In this document: positions 15,170-23,357 of the stretch, piece by piece | How the letters are laid out: every line of letters begins with the position of its first letter | How positions within the stretch are numbered: position 1 is the stretch's first letter | Source of the DNA: Myxococcota bacterium | Lineage (GTDB): Bacteria; Myxococcota_A; Polyangia; Polyangiales; JANWZI01 | Direction: 5' to 3' | DNA: 33,543 nucleotides | Assembly (NCBI GenBank): GCA_025054695.1 | Contig: JANWZI010000041.1 | Location: forward strand, 1-33,543 | Program-made: the position numbers and the translations under genes | Notes under the pieces: generated by a model | The model's input: only the letters and a program-made list of their open reading frames with translations | The model's database searches: none | What the model was told of the DNA's origin: nothing

Positions 15170-17032
15170 GTGCGGCGAGCGTGGGTCACGACGGTGCTCG
15201 TCGGATCCGCCGTCCTGTTGAGCGCGATCGCCGCGGGACAAGGCGGGGCTCCAGCGACGATTTCCGTCGACGAGATCCGCCCGGGCATGCGCGGCCACGG
15301 CCTCACGGTGTTCCGTGGCACCGAGCCCGAGCGCTTCGACGTCGAGGTGATCGACGTGCTGCGCGCGTTCCGGCCTGGCCAAGATCTCATCCTCATCCGC
15401 ACGCCGCATCCCGTGCTCGATCGCGCGGGAACCGTCGCGGGCATGAGCGGCAGCCCCATCTACCTGGACGGGCGGCTGGCCGGCGCGTACGCGTACGGCT
15501 GGCTCTTTGGGCGCGATCCCGTCGCGGGAGTCACTCCGATCGCGAACATGCTCGCCGAGCTGGGTCGTCCCGTCCGCCGCGATGCCTTCCCCGGCGCGGA
15601 GTTGCTGCCACGGACCGCGCGTGCGTCGGGCGCCGGTGCAGCAGAAGCCCCGCGCGTCCATCGGGCGGGGCTGCCGCCGTGGGACGGGTCGGGGCGCGTG
15701 CGCGCTCTGGACGCGTTGCGCCGTCACGCGGAGCGGCGGGGCCGGCCCCGGGAGGGCCTCGTGCCCGTGGCGACACCGCTGTGGCTCGCCGGTTTCGACG
15801 AGCGGGTCGCCGCGCTCCTCGGCGAGGAGCTGTCGGGATTCGGGCTGGTTGCGCTGCAAGGCGGCGGGAGCGGGGCGCGTAGCGGGCGGCGCGGGACTGC
15901 GCGCTACGTCGACGGGGGAGCGATTGGCGTGCAGCTCATCCGAGGAGACGTGGCCGCGACGGCCGTCGGGACGGTGACCCACGTCGCCGGGCGGCGCCTG
16001 ATCGCGTTCGGTCATCCGATGCTCGACGCGGGTGAGCTCGGGTTGCCGACGTGCACGGCTCGCGTGCTGCACGTGCTGGTGAGCGAGGCGCGCTCGTTCA
16101 AGATTGCCGAGGCCGCCGAACCGCTCGGCGCGCTCGTGCACGACCGCCAGGCGACGATCGTGGTGGACACGTCGATTGACGGCGTCACCATTCCGGTTCG
16201 GCTGCGCGTGCTCGGGGTCGCGGGAGCGCCGCGTACCGAGTGGAACGTCGAGGTCGCGAGCCATCGACTGCTCTCACCGGTGCTGCTGCTCGCCGCCACC
16301 CTCAACGCGCTCGCGGCCACCGCGAGCGACGACGCGCACGCGGTGCTCGTCGCACGGCAGCGCGTGCACGTCTCCGGACGTCCGCCCCTCGAGCTCGTCG
16401 ACCACGTCGCCGCCGAGCACGGTCCGACGGACCTGCGCGCGCTCGCCGGTCTGCGGCTCTTCGAGGTCGTGGAGGCGGCCTACGGCAATCCGTTCGAGGA
16501 GGCCCGCGTCGAGCGCGTCGAGGTGGATCTCGAGGTCTCGTTCCGCAGGGACTGGAAGCGGATCGTGGACGTATCGGTGGCCGAGCCGCAGGTCGATCCG
16601 GGCGCGCGCATCGATCTGCGCGTCGTGCTGCGCGAGTACGGACGGCCCGATCGCGTGCACGTTGTGCCGGTCGAGGTGCCCCTCGCGGCTGCCGGGCGAA
16701 CGCTGGAGATTCGGGTCGAATCGGGGGACGCGGTGGCGCTGGAGCAGCCGCTGCCGCGCAGTCTGGACGATCTGCTCGGCGCGGTTCGGCGGCGGCTGCC
16801 GTCGACCTCGCTCGTCGTCTCGATGGCGCTCCCGTCGCGCGGGCTGCGATTGCAGGGGCACGTCGTGCCGGATCTGCCCGGATCGGCTCTCGACGCGCTG
16901 TCCCTCACCGCGGATACGAGCGGTGGCGTTCCTTTCACCACGCACCTGCGTCGCTCGTTCGACCTCGGCGACGTGGTCGTCGGCGCCGCGCGCCTCTCGC
17001 TCGAGGTGCGCCCGACTCCGAGGAATCGCTGA
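15170..17032 (+). CDS. Exported SpoIVB-like S55 serine peptidase domain protein
   Basis: The product has 620 residues with an N-terminal signal peptide (VRRAWVTTVLVGSAVLLSAIAAGQ). GMRGHGLTVFRGTEPERFDVEVIDVLR, then TVAGMSGSPIYLDGRLAGAYAYGW with the presumed nucleophile Ser93 in GMSGSP, and AFGHPMLDAGELGLP with His282 are hallmarks of the S55-type family found in Deltaproteobacteria and Acidobacteria. As I recall, the Ser and His appear in opposite order in Bacillus SpoIVB, so this branch is distinct. About 300 further residues are beta-rich. The GTG at 15170 has GGAG 7 bases upstream. The next gene starts immediately after the stop. It may process or sense envelope proteins; the target is unknown. 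Confidence 0.78.
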   Translation: MRRAWVTTVLVGSAVLLSAIAAGQGGAPATISVDEIRPGMRGHGLTVFRGTEPERFDVEVIDVLRAFRPGQDLILIRTPHPVLDRAGTVAGMSGSPIYLDGRLAGAYAYGWLFGRDPVAGVTPIANMLAELGRPVRRDAFPGAELLPRTARASGAGAAEAPRVHRAGLPPWDGSGRVRALDALRRHAERRGRPREGLVPVATPLWLAGFDERVAALLGEELSGFGLVALQGGGSGARSGRRGTARYVDGGAIGVQLIRGDVAATAVGTVTHVAGRRLIAFGHPMLDAGELGLPTCTARVLHVLVSEARSFKIAEAAEPLGALVHDRQATIVVDTSIDGVTIPVRLRVLGVAGAPRTEWNVEVASHRLLSPVLLLAATLNALAATASDDAHAVLVARQRVHVSGRPPLELVDHVAAEHGPTDLRALAGLRLFEVVEAAYGNPFEEARVERVEVDLEVSFRRDWKRIVDVSVAEPQVDPGARIDLRVVLREYGRPDRVHVVPVEVPLAAAGRTLEIRVESGDAVALEQPLPRSLDDLLGAVRRRLPSTSLVVSMALPSRGLRLQGHVVPDLPGSALDALSLTADTSGGVPFTTHLRRSFDLGDVVVGAARLSLEVRPTPRNR

Positions 17033-19066
17033 ATGGCTCTGCCCCGTCCGATGCTCGTCGTCCTGCTCGCGGCCGGCTCGGCGCTCCTTGCGACCGGTAC
17101 GGTCGTGCATGCCGTCGGCACGCGCGCGTTCGTGCTCGACGACGCGTCGTCGCTCTCCGCCGGTGAGATGAACGGCACGGCGGTGCTCTCGACGGGCGTC
17201 GTGGTGCCGGGGGCTTCCGTCCGCCGCGTCGCGCTCGAGGACGTGCCCGTCGCCTGGTGCGTGCTGCGCGCGCCCGACGGAACGTTCTTCGTAGGCACGG
17301 GACACCGGGGGCGCTTGTACGCGGTGCGTGGCGACTCGGTGCATCTGCACGCCGAGACGGGGCAGCTCGCGATCACCTCGCTCGCGCTCGGCGAGCGGGG
17401 CGAGCTGTTCGCGGGCACACTGCCCGAGGGACGCGTCTTTCGCATCGCGACCAGTGCCGAGGCGGCGGGTCGGGCGCCCGAGGAGCTCGTACGCCCGCCG
17501 GGCGCGCAGCACGTCTGGGCGCTTGCGTACGAGCGCGGGAGCCGCACACTGTACGTGGCCACGGGTCCCGAAGGCAAAGTATTCGCGGTCGACGCACGGG
17601 GCTCGGCGTCGGTCTACTGGGACGCCGAAGCGAGTCACGTGATGTCGATCGCGCTCGAGGGCGGCGTGCTGTGGGCCGGGACGAGCGACGCGGCCCTGGT
17701 CGTCCGGCTGCGGGGTCCGGGACGCGCCGAGGTCGTCGCGGATCTTCCCGGCAACGAGGTCACCTCGCTCGCGGTGCGCGACGGCGTGGTGGTTGCCGCC
17801 GGCAACGAGATGCCACCGGTTTCCGCGGTGAGCGCTCCCTCGCGCGCCACCGCGGCGGGCGGTGGCCCGGAGGGCGCGGCGCAGGCGGGTCCCCGGCCAC
17901 GCGCCGGGAAAGGGCGGCTGTACCGCATCGAGCCGGACGGGCGCGTCGAGGCCATTCTCGACAGTGACGAGGGTCACTTCACGCGCGTGCAGCTCGCGCC
18001 CGACGGGGTGGTTTGGGCCGGTCTCGGCAAGAACGGCCACCTCGTCCGGGTCATGCCCGATCGGTCGAGTGCGGTGTACGTCGACGTGGACGAACGGCAG
18101 GTGCTCGACCTCGACATGCTCGGCGAGCCGGCGATTCTGGTGACGGGGGACGGTGGCGCCTTCTATCGCGTGCAGCCGGGGCGGCCGGCCGAGGCGACCT
18201 GGACGAGCAAGGTGCTTGACGCGCGCTTCGTGGCGCGCTTCGGCGAGCTCGTGCTTCGCGGGACGGGGGCGCTGCGCTGGCAGACGCGTTCGGGCAACGT
18301 CGCCGAGGTCGACGCGACGTGGAGCGAATGGAGCGCGATGTCCGCCGCGGCGGCCGGACCCATCCGGAGCGCGCCCGCGCGATTCTTGCAGATCCGCGTG
18401 CATTTCCCGGCCGAGGGCGAGGCCGCGCTCCGATCGGTCGCCGCCTATTACTTGCCCCAGAACCAGCGGCCATTCGTCCGCGACGTCGCGCTGGAGACGC
18501 CGCGACGCGGCGACGAGCCGCCCACGCCGTCCACCCGTTACAAGCTGACCTGGCGCGTCGACAACCCCGACGAGGATCGACTCCGCTTCCGGCTGCGGTA
18601 CCGGCCAGAGGGCGAGACACGCTGGCGCGAGCTGACGCGCGAGACCGAAGTCGTCACCGAGACCAGTTACACGTGGGATACGTCGGCGGTGCCGGACGGA
18701 TGGTACGTGGTCGAAGTGACCGCGAGCGACGAGCCGTCCAACCCCGAGGAGCTCGTGCTGCGTTCGAGTGCGCAGAGCGAGCCGTTTCTCGTCGACAACC
18801 ATCCGCCGTCCATCGAGGGTCTGCGCGTGGAGGGCGGCCGCCTGCTCGGTCTGGCCACCGATTCGCTCGGCCCCATCGCCCGCCTCGAGCTCGCCGTGGA
18901 TGGGGGGCCGTGGCGGCTCGTTTTTCCGGCCGACGGACTGTTCGACACGGCGCGCGAGCGGTTCGAGGTGGACTTGTCGCGGTTGGGGCCGGGGGAGCAC
19001 GTCGTCGCGGTGCGCGCGTGGGACAGCGCGGGCAACACCGTCAGTCGCGAGATCGTCGTGCGCTGA
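17033..19066 (+). CDS. Exported beta-propeller protein with C-terminal beta-sandwich domains
   Basis: The product has 677 residues. It begins with a signal peptide or anchor (MLVVLLAAGSALLATGTVVHA) and a propeller made of repeats such as FFVGTGHRGRLYAVRGD, LFAGTLPEGRVFRI, LYVATGPEGKVFAVDARG and VVWAGLGKNGHLVRV (about residues 75-380). Then come beta-sandwich domains: a stretch with WQTRSGNVAEVDATWSEWS, and a fibronectin/Y_Y_Y-like region (LTWRVDNPDEDRLRFRLRYRPEGETRWREL, SYTWDTSAVPDGWYVVEVTASD) ending in NHPPSIEGLRVEG. The ATG directly follows the S55 gene stop (TGAATG), which suggests coupled expression. It may serve as the sensory or substrate-binding partner of the peptidase. Confidence 0.82.
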   Translation: MALPRPMLVVLLAAGSALLATGTVVHAVGTRAFVLDDASSLSAGEMNGTAVLSTGVVVPGASVRRVALEDVPVAWCVLRAPDGTFFVGTGHRGRLYAVRGDSVHLHAETGQLAITSLALGERGELFAGTLPEGRVFRIATSAEAAGRAPEELVRPPGAQHVWALAYERGSRTLYVATGPEGKVFAVDARGSASVYWDAEASHVMSIALEGGVLWAGTSDAALVVRLRGPGRAEVVADLPGNEVTSLAVRDGVVVAAGNEMPPVSAVSAPSRATAAGGGPEGAAQAGPRPRAGKGRLYRIEPDGRVEAILDSDEGHFTRVQLAPDGVVWAGLGKNGHLVRVMPDRSSAVYVDVDERQVLDLDMLGEPAILVTGDGGAFYRVQPGRPAEATWTSKVLDARFVARFGELVLRGTGALRWQTRSGNVAEVDATWSEWSAMSAAAAGPIRSAPARFLQIRVHFPAEGEAALRSVAAYYLPQNQRPFVRDVALETPRRGDEPPTPSTRYKLTWRVDNPDEDRLRFRLRYRPEGETRWRELTRETEVVTETSYTWDTSAVPDGWYVVEVTASDEPSNPEELVLRSSAQSEPFLVDNHPPSIEGLRVEGGRLLGLATDSLGPIARLELAVDGGPWRLVFPADGLFDTARERFEVDLSRLGPGEHVVAVRAWDSAGNTVSREIVVR

Positions 19067-19139
19067 CGCCGCTGCGGCGCCGGGTCGGCCTATACTCGCT
19101 CAGGCGGACGGCCACTACGGTCGACTGCGTGGAGGTCTC
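19067..19139 (+). promoter_or_regulatory. Short spacer with a candidate promoter
   Basis: A 5-bp hairpin CGCCG-CTG-CGGCG (19067-19079) directly follows the propeller gene stop, without a T-tract. TATACT at 19091-19096 could be a -10 for the NfeD-like gene, but no good -35 is visible at the usual distance. GGAGG at 19131-19135 is the ribosome-binding site for the next gene. Confidence 0.3.
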
Positions 19140-19736
19140 GTGTTGCACGTCTACCTCTTCGCGCTGATCTTCGGGGGCGTCCTGGTCGGCGCCTCCGCGC
19201 TGCTCGGTGGCAAGGACGGCTCAGGGGATGGGGGAGGGCACGCGGGCGGCTACGGCAAGGACATGGGTCCGCTCGAGGCGGGCGGGGGAGCGGCCGCCGT
19301 GCTCGGGGCGCTGCGATCGCTGCGCTTCTGGACGTTCGCGCTCGCCTTTTTCGGCGCCAGCGGCCTGCTCCTGGACGGGCTCGACCTGGCGGGTGAGCTC
19401 CTCTCGGCACTGGTCGCGATCGCGATGGGCCTCGGGAGTGGGGCGCTCGCCGCATGGGTGATGCGAAAGGTGGGCGGCGACGCGCTCGGCGCGCCCCCGT
19501 CGAGCGTCGACTTTGTGGGGCGCACCGGCCGCGTGCTCGTTCCCGTCGAAAAGGGGCGGGTGGGCAAGGTTCGCGTCGAGCTGCAGGGCAAGACGGTCGA
19601 CGTGCTCGCGACCACCGAAGAGGATCGGGCCTTCGACGCCCGCGAAGAGGCGATCATCATCGAGATGGGTGAAGACGGGCGTGCCCGCATCGCGCGGCTC
19701 GCGGAGGAGCCGCGACGGGGCGATCCGGTTGGCTGA
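19140..19736 (+). CDS. NfeD-like membrane protein with C-terminal OB-type domain
   Basis: The product has 198 residues. Transmembrane segments lie at about 2-20, 62-84 and 88-112 (YLFALIFGGVLVGASALL, LRFWTFALAFFGASGLLL, LLSALVAIAMGLGSGALAAWVM), with a Gly/Asp-rich loop (GKDGSGDGGGHAGGYG) between the first two. The C-terminal ~75 residues (VDFVGRTGRVLVPVEKGRVGKVRVELQGKTVDVLATTEED) fit the OB-fold soluble domain of NfeD/YqiJ-like proteins. These are linked to membrane integrity or protease/flotillin systems, which suits a neighbour of a peptidase. GGAGG precedes the GTG at 19140 by 4 bases; a TTG one codon later has slightly better spacing. The stop is fused to the stop of the opposite gene (TGATCA). 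Confidence 0.75.
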   Translation: MLHVYLFALIFGGVLVGASALLGGKDGSGDGGGHAGGYGKDMGPLEAGGGAAAVLGALRSLRFWTFALAFFGASGLLLDGLDLAGELLSALVAIAMGLGSGALAAWVMRKVGGDALGAPPSSVDFVGRTGRVLVPVEKGRVGKVRVELQGKTVDVLATTEEDRAFDAREEAIIIEMGEDGRARIARLAEEPRRGDPVG

Positions 19737-20669
19737 TCAGCTCACCACGCGATTGCGACCCGCGCGTTTGGCTGCGTACAGCTTTTCGTCGGCGCTGCGG
19801 ATGAAGGCATGGACGTCCATTCCCTCGCCGAGCTGCGCCGCGCCGACCGAAATCGTGACCCGGATCGGCTCGCCCTCGAACGCGAAGCGATGCGCCTCGA
19901 CCAGACGCCGCAACTCTTCGGCCGCGCGGACAGCTCCCGACAGGGGTGTCTCGGGGAGGATGACCGCAAACTCCTCGCCTCCGTAGCGGCCGAAGACGTC
20001 GTCGGGCCGCAGGCGCGCGCGGACGACCGCTGCGAGCTCCTTGAGCACGTAGTCGCCGGCGAGGTGCCCGTAGGTGTCGTTGATCCTCTTGAAATGGTCG
20101 AGGTCGAACATGAGCAGCGACAGGGGTCGTTCGTACCGGCGCGCGCGCGGGATCTCGCGTTCGAGCGTTTCGAGAACGTAGCGCTTGTTGTGCGCCCCGG
20201 TCAGGCCGTCCTGGATGGTCATCCGATAGATGACCTCGTGGTACTGCGCCTCGACGTCGCTGCCGCTGAGGAACTTGAGAATCGTGTCGCCGATCTTGAG
20301 CTGGTCGCCGCGACGAAGCTGCGCGTCTTTGACGGCTTCGTCGTTCAGGTACGTCCCGTTGGTCGAGTCCAGATCGATCACGTGCCACGAGCGCCCGCGC
20401 TTCTCGATGCGGGCGTGTCGGCGCGAGACCGAGTCGTTTTCGAGGACGAGATCGTTCTCGCTGCCGCGGCCGACCGTCAGCGGCTGATCGCCCAGCACGT
20501 GCCGCTTTCCAAACAATCGTGCGTCCGAGGAGTAGATCACCACGAGACAGTCCTGCCCCTGCCGCGGCAGCTTGAACTCGTCGATCGGGGTGATGCGCGT
20601 CTTGACCTCGCTGTCCACGACCGGTCCGGATTCCTCGGGGCCCCTTACCAGGCTAGGGGAGAACCCCAT
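19737..20669 (-). CDS. FHA-GGDEF diguanylate cyclase
   Basis: The product has 310 residues. Residues about 45-135 form an FHA domain (TVGRGSENDLVLENDSVSRRHARI, IDLDSTNGTYLND) that binds phosphothreonine peptides. Residues about 155-305 form a GGDEF domain with RYGGEEFAVI (GGEEF at 230-234), the FDLDHFKRINDTYGH metal and nucleotide segment, and an inhibitory-site RxxD (R221-D224) with spacing as in PleD. It should therefore make cyclic-di-GMP from two GTP and be product-inhibited. No transmembrane segment is visible, so it is likely cytosolic and steered by protein phosphorylation. ATG at 20669 is preferred to a TTG 9 bases upstream. The spacer to the divergent kinase gene start at 20723 is only 53 bp. 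Confidence 0.9.
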   Translation of the reverse strand: MGFSPSLVRGPEESGPVVDSEVKTRITPIDEFKLPRQGQDCLVVIYSSDARLFGKRHVLGDQPLTVGRGSENDLVLENDSVSRRHARIEKRGRSWHVIDLDSTNGTYLNDEAVKDAQLRRGDQLKIGDTILKFLSGSDVEAQYHEVIYRMTIQDGLTGAHNKRYVLETLEREIPRARRYERPLSLLMFDLDHFKRINDTYGHLAGDYVLKELAAVVRARLRPDDVFGRYGGEEFAVILPETPLSGAVRAAEELRRLVEAHRFAFEGEPIRVTISVGAAQLGEGMDVHAFIRSADEKLYAAKRAGRNRVVS

Positions 20670-20722
20670 CGCGGTCAATGGCCGTGGAGACGATTCCGAG
20701 TCGTGGTATCGGAGGGGCGTCG

Positions 20723-21391
20723 ATGCGCGCCGCGGTCTTCCTCGCAGTCGCCGGCAACGTCGGCAGCGGCAAGACCACGCTCACGACGCGCCTGGCGGCT
20801 CGACTCGGCCTGCACGCCTTGCCCGAGCCGGCGGACGACAACCCCTACCTCGCCGACTTCTACGCCGACATGCGGCGCTGGGCGCTCCCGCTCCAGCTTC
20901 GTTTCCTGGCCGCCCGCGCGAGGCAGCTCGAGGCCGCGCAGCGCGCCGGCCGGGGCATCGTGCAAGACCGCACCTGTTACGAGGACGCCGAGATCTTCGC
21001 CGCGGCGTTGCACGCCCGCGGCGCGATGGATGCGCGCGACTGGGAAACCTACGCTCTGGTCTCCTCGCGGCTGCTCGCGACGGTGGAGCCGCCGGACCTG
21101 CTCGTGCATCTGCGGCGCTCGCCGGAGCGCTGCCTGGCGCAGATCGCCCGCCGCGGCCGCCCGTACGAGCGTGGCATCTCGCTCGACTACCTGGTCGACC
21201 TCGGGCAAAGGTACGACGCGTGGTTCGAGGCCTGGTCGCGAGGACCGAAGCTGCTCGTGCAGGCCGATGGGCTCGAGCTTCGGGACGGCCACCGCGACCT
21301 CGAGGGGGTCGTCGAGCGGATCGTCGACGCCATGCCCCAGCGCATGCTCTTTGACGCGCCGAGGCTCGCCGTGCTGCACTCGGAGCGATGA
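20723..21391 (+). CDS. Deoxynucleoside kinase family protein
   Basis: The product has 222 residues. The P-loop is GNVGSGKTT (11-19), LPEP (33-36) carries the expected catalytic Glu, DRTCYED (82-88) corresponds to the DRS/ERS motif, and RRGRPYERGISLDYLVDLGQRYDAW resembles the lid and substrate region of the dNK/dGK/dAK family. These enzymes phosphorylate deoxynucleosides with ATP in purine or pyrimidine salvage; the base preference cannot be read. The ATG at 20723 has GGAGG at 20711-20715. The next gene overlaps by 4 bases (ATGA), so the kinase is coupled to a lipoprotein, an odd pairing. Confidence 0.85.
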   Translation: MRAAVFLAVAGNVGSGKTTLTTRLAARLGLHALPEPADDNPYLADFYADMRRWALPLQLRFLAARARQLEAAQRAGRGIVQDRTCYEDAEIFAAALHARGAMDARDWETYALVSSRLLATVEPPDLLVHLRRSPERCLAQIARRGRPYERGISLDYLVDLGQRYDAWFEAWSRGPKLLVQADGLELRDGHRDLEGVVERIVDAMPQRMLFDAPRLAVLHSER

Positions 21392-22944
21392 GCGCGGCGC
21401 TCGTGCTCACGGCGCTGCTCGCCGGTTGCGGCGGCGCGCCCCGGGCGGCCGTCGCGCCGGTCGCGCGTGCCCCCGAGTCGGTCGAGTTGCGCGGAACAGT
21501 CCTGTTCGAGGCGCGGTCGGTGGGTCCGCGGGGGCTCTCGATGCAGGTCGAGCTGCGGCCGGCGCGTTGGGTCCGACTCGTGGTGCGCGGTGTCGACGGG
21601 GGCGAGCTCGCGCGGAGCGAGACGGACGCGCGAGGCGCGTTCCGGGTGCGCGCGCCCGTCGGGGCCGTGCTCGAGATCGTCGCGACCGTGCGTGGAGACG
21701 GCTTCGAGGCGACGGTCACCGAAGATGCGCTCGGACGAGCGCCGTACGTGCTGCGTGTCGAACCGGGCGCGTTGCGCGCAGGGGTCGACGCGACGCTGAT
21801 CGTTCGCGACGAGACCCCGCGCGGCGAGGCGGGGGCGCTGCACCTGCTCGACACGCTCGTGCGCGGCTTGCAGGCAGCGCGGACCTGGTCCAACCGTGCC
21901 TTGCCGCCGCTGTTCGCGTACTGGGCGCGGGGCCGGACGACCTCGTGGAGCTTCTACCGAGGGGAGCGCCCTGCCGGCTCGGGGCGGTACGCGCTCGAGC
22001 TGCTGGGCGGCGAGCCGGGAGCGCGTGCGACGAGCGACACGGACGAGCACGACGAGGCCATCGTGCTGCACGAGCTGGGACACTTCGTGATGGACGTGCT
22101 CTCCAGCGATTCGTCCGCCGGCGGCGATCACCCGGCTGGCTCGCTGTACGATCCGGGCCTCGCCTGGGAGGAGGGTCGCGCGAGCTGGTTCGCGGTTGCC
22201 GTGCTGGGCACGCCCCGATACGTCGACAGCATCGGCATGGAGCCCTTCGGGCGGCTGCGCGTCGATCACGACTTCGAGCGCGGCGTTCCGGACGCGCCCC
22301 GTGGACCGGGCAGCGAGACGGGTGTAGCGGAGATTCTGTGGGATCTGGCCGACGGCGCGGACGGATTGCCCGATGCCGATGCCGACGGAATCGCGCTCGG
22401 CCCCGCGGCTGTCCTCCGCGCGATGATTGCGCACGGAGCGGAGCCGGGGGCGGTACCCTTCATCGGGTCGTTTCTCGACTATCTGCTGCGGTCCGGTCTC
22501 GTGTCGCGTGACGCGCTCGCGCGACTTTTGCGCTCGGGGGGCCACCCCGAGGATCTCGCGCAGTTTCGCTGGCCGGTGGACCTCGTGCCGCCGGCGCGCG
22601 TGGCGGGCAAGATCGACGGGCTGACCGATCCGGCGCCGAGCGGAGGGCGCGCGCGGCCGACGACCGGATTCGACGCGGTGCGAACGTTTCGCGTCCGCAT
22701 CGACAGGACGACACGCCTCGTCGCACGGTTGCGCATCGAGGGAAGCGGCCGGCCCGAGGACCGCACCGACGTCGACCTCGAGCTGCGCGACGGACGCTCC
22801 GAGCTGATCGATGCTTCTCGCGGGAACGCGGCGCTCGAAACGGTCGGCCGCGTGCTGCAGCCGGGGACCTACCTGCTCGTCGTGCGCGACGGCGGCTCGG
22901 GCAATCGTGCCGGCTGGACGCTGGACGTCGAGCTGTGGCCCTGA
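21388..22944 (+). CDS. Lipoprotein with HExxH metalloprotease motif
   Basis: The product has 518 residues. The N-terminus MSAALVLTALLAGC has lipobox Cys14. Residues about 30-130 look like a carboxypeptidase-regulatory-like beta-sandwich. LHELGHFVMD (H228, E229, H232) and AWEEGRASWFAV, with the glutamates 261/262, fit a gluzincin-type zinc site. The C-terminal region (TRLVARLRIEG, DVDLELRDGRSELIDASRGN, YLLVVRDGGSGNRAGWTLDVEL) resembles a PPC domain. It is presumably a periplasmic or surface peptidase, but no family hit can be proven from sequence reading alone. The start overlaps the kinase stop (ATGA). A hexamer array begins 50 bp after its stop. Confidence 0.78.
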   Translation: MSAALVLTALLAGCGGAPRAAVAPVARAPESVELRGTVLFEARSVGPRGLSMQVELRPARWVRLVVRGVDGGELARSETDARGAFRVRAPVGAVLEIVATVRGDGFEATVTEDALGRAPYVLRVEPGALRAGVDATLIVRDETPRGEAGALHLLDTLVRGLQAARTWSNRALPPLFAYWARGRTTSWSFYRGERPAGSGRYALELLGGEPGARATSDTDEHDEAIVLHELGHFVMDVLSSDSSAGGDHPAGSLYDPGLAWEEGRASWFAVAVLGTPRYVDSIGMEPFGRLRVDHDFERGVPDAPRGPGSETGVAEILWDLADGADGLPDADADGIALGPAAVLRAMIAHGAEPGAVPFIGSFLDYLLRSGLVSRDALARLLRSGGHPEDLAQFRWPVDLVPPARVAGKIDGLTDPAPSGGRARPTTGFDAVRTFRVRIDRTTRLVARLRIEGSGRPEDRTDVDLELRDGRSELIDASRGNAALETVGRVLQPGTYLLVVRDGGSGNRAGWTLDVELWP

Positions 22945-22993
22945 GCGATGCGTCGGCGTCGGAGGACCGGCGTGCGACTGCATGCTCCGTACC

Positions 22994-23257
22994 GGGCTCG
23001 GACACGGGCTCCGACCCGGGCTCAGCTCCAGACTCGGCTTCGGGCTCGGACTTGGGCTCGGATTCGGACTCGGGCTCGGATTCGGTCTCGGACTCGCACT
23101 CGGGCTTGGGCTCGGATTCGGACTCGGACTCGGGCTCGGGCTCGGACACGGGCTCCGACCCGGGCTCGGTTCCAGACTCGGCTTCGGGCTTGGGCTCGGA
23201 TTCAGACTTGGTCTCGGCCTCGGTCGCCGTCTCGGACTCGGACTCGGACTCAGTCTG
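22994..23257 (+). repeat. Degenerate hexanucleotide array B, 44 units with internal 144-bp duplication
   Basis: Forty-four consecutive 6-base units keep phase without an indel, mostly GGGCTC, GGACTC, GGATTC, GGTCTC and GGACTT. Units 1-8 (22994-23041) reappear as units 25-32 (23138-23185), seven of eight identical, including the rare units GGACAC and CGACCC. This is a 24-unit, 144-bp higher-order duplication. The array lies between a lipoprotein gene and thiC, both on plus. Confidence 0.85.
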
Positions 23258-23278
23258 GGTACACGAAGTACCCTTCGT
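23257..23278 (+). promoter_or_regulatory. Two mutually exclusive 6-bp hairpins in the thiC leader
   Basis: Stem 1 pairs GGGTAC (23257-23262) with GTACCC (23268-23273) around the loop ACGAA. Stem 2 pairs ACGAAG (23263-23268) with CTTCGT (23273-23278) around the loop TACC. The stems share bases, so only one can form at a time. They lie about 80 bases before the thiC start. No TPP-riboswitch sequence is visible on this strand. Confidence 0.45.
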
Positions 23279-23357
23279 CGTCGGCAGTGCCGATCTCAGC
23301 CCGTGGCGGTGCTGGCGACTGGGCAACGCCTGAGCGCAGCCCTATGCTCGCGCCGCC

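Larger units (their letters stand above)
22945..23357. other. Spacer with hexamer array B and the thiC leader
   Basis: This 413-bp gap holds a 44-unit hexamer array (22994-23257) and then a leader with paired hairpins (23257-23278). A further hairpin TCGGC-AGT-GCCGA follows at about 23279-23291. An SD-rich frame covers most of the gap but has no independent support. Confidence 0.55.

Noticed and set aside
23285..23310. TPP riboswitch candidate: CTGAGAT motif near thiC
   Set aside because: The motif is on the minus strand, opposite to thiC, and the other conserved TPP blocks are absent.
22935..23333. Open frame of 132 residues rich in Ser-Asp dipeptides across array B
   Set aside because: All plus frames are open through the hexamer array because its units contain no stop codons. 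There is no signal peptide or anchor and no ribosome-binding site, and the frame starts inside the preceding gene.
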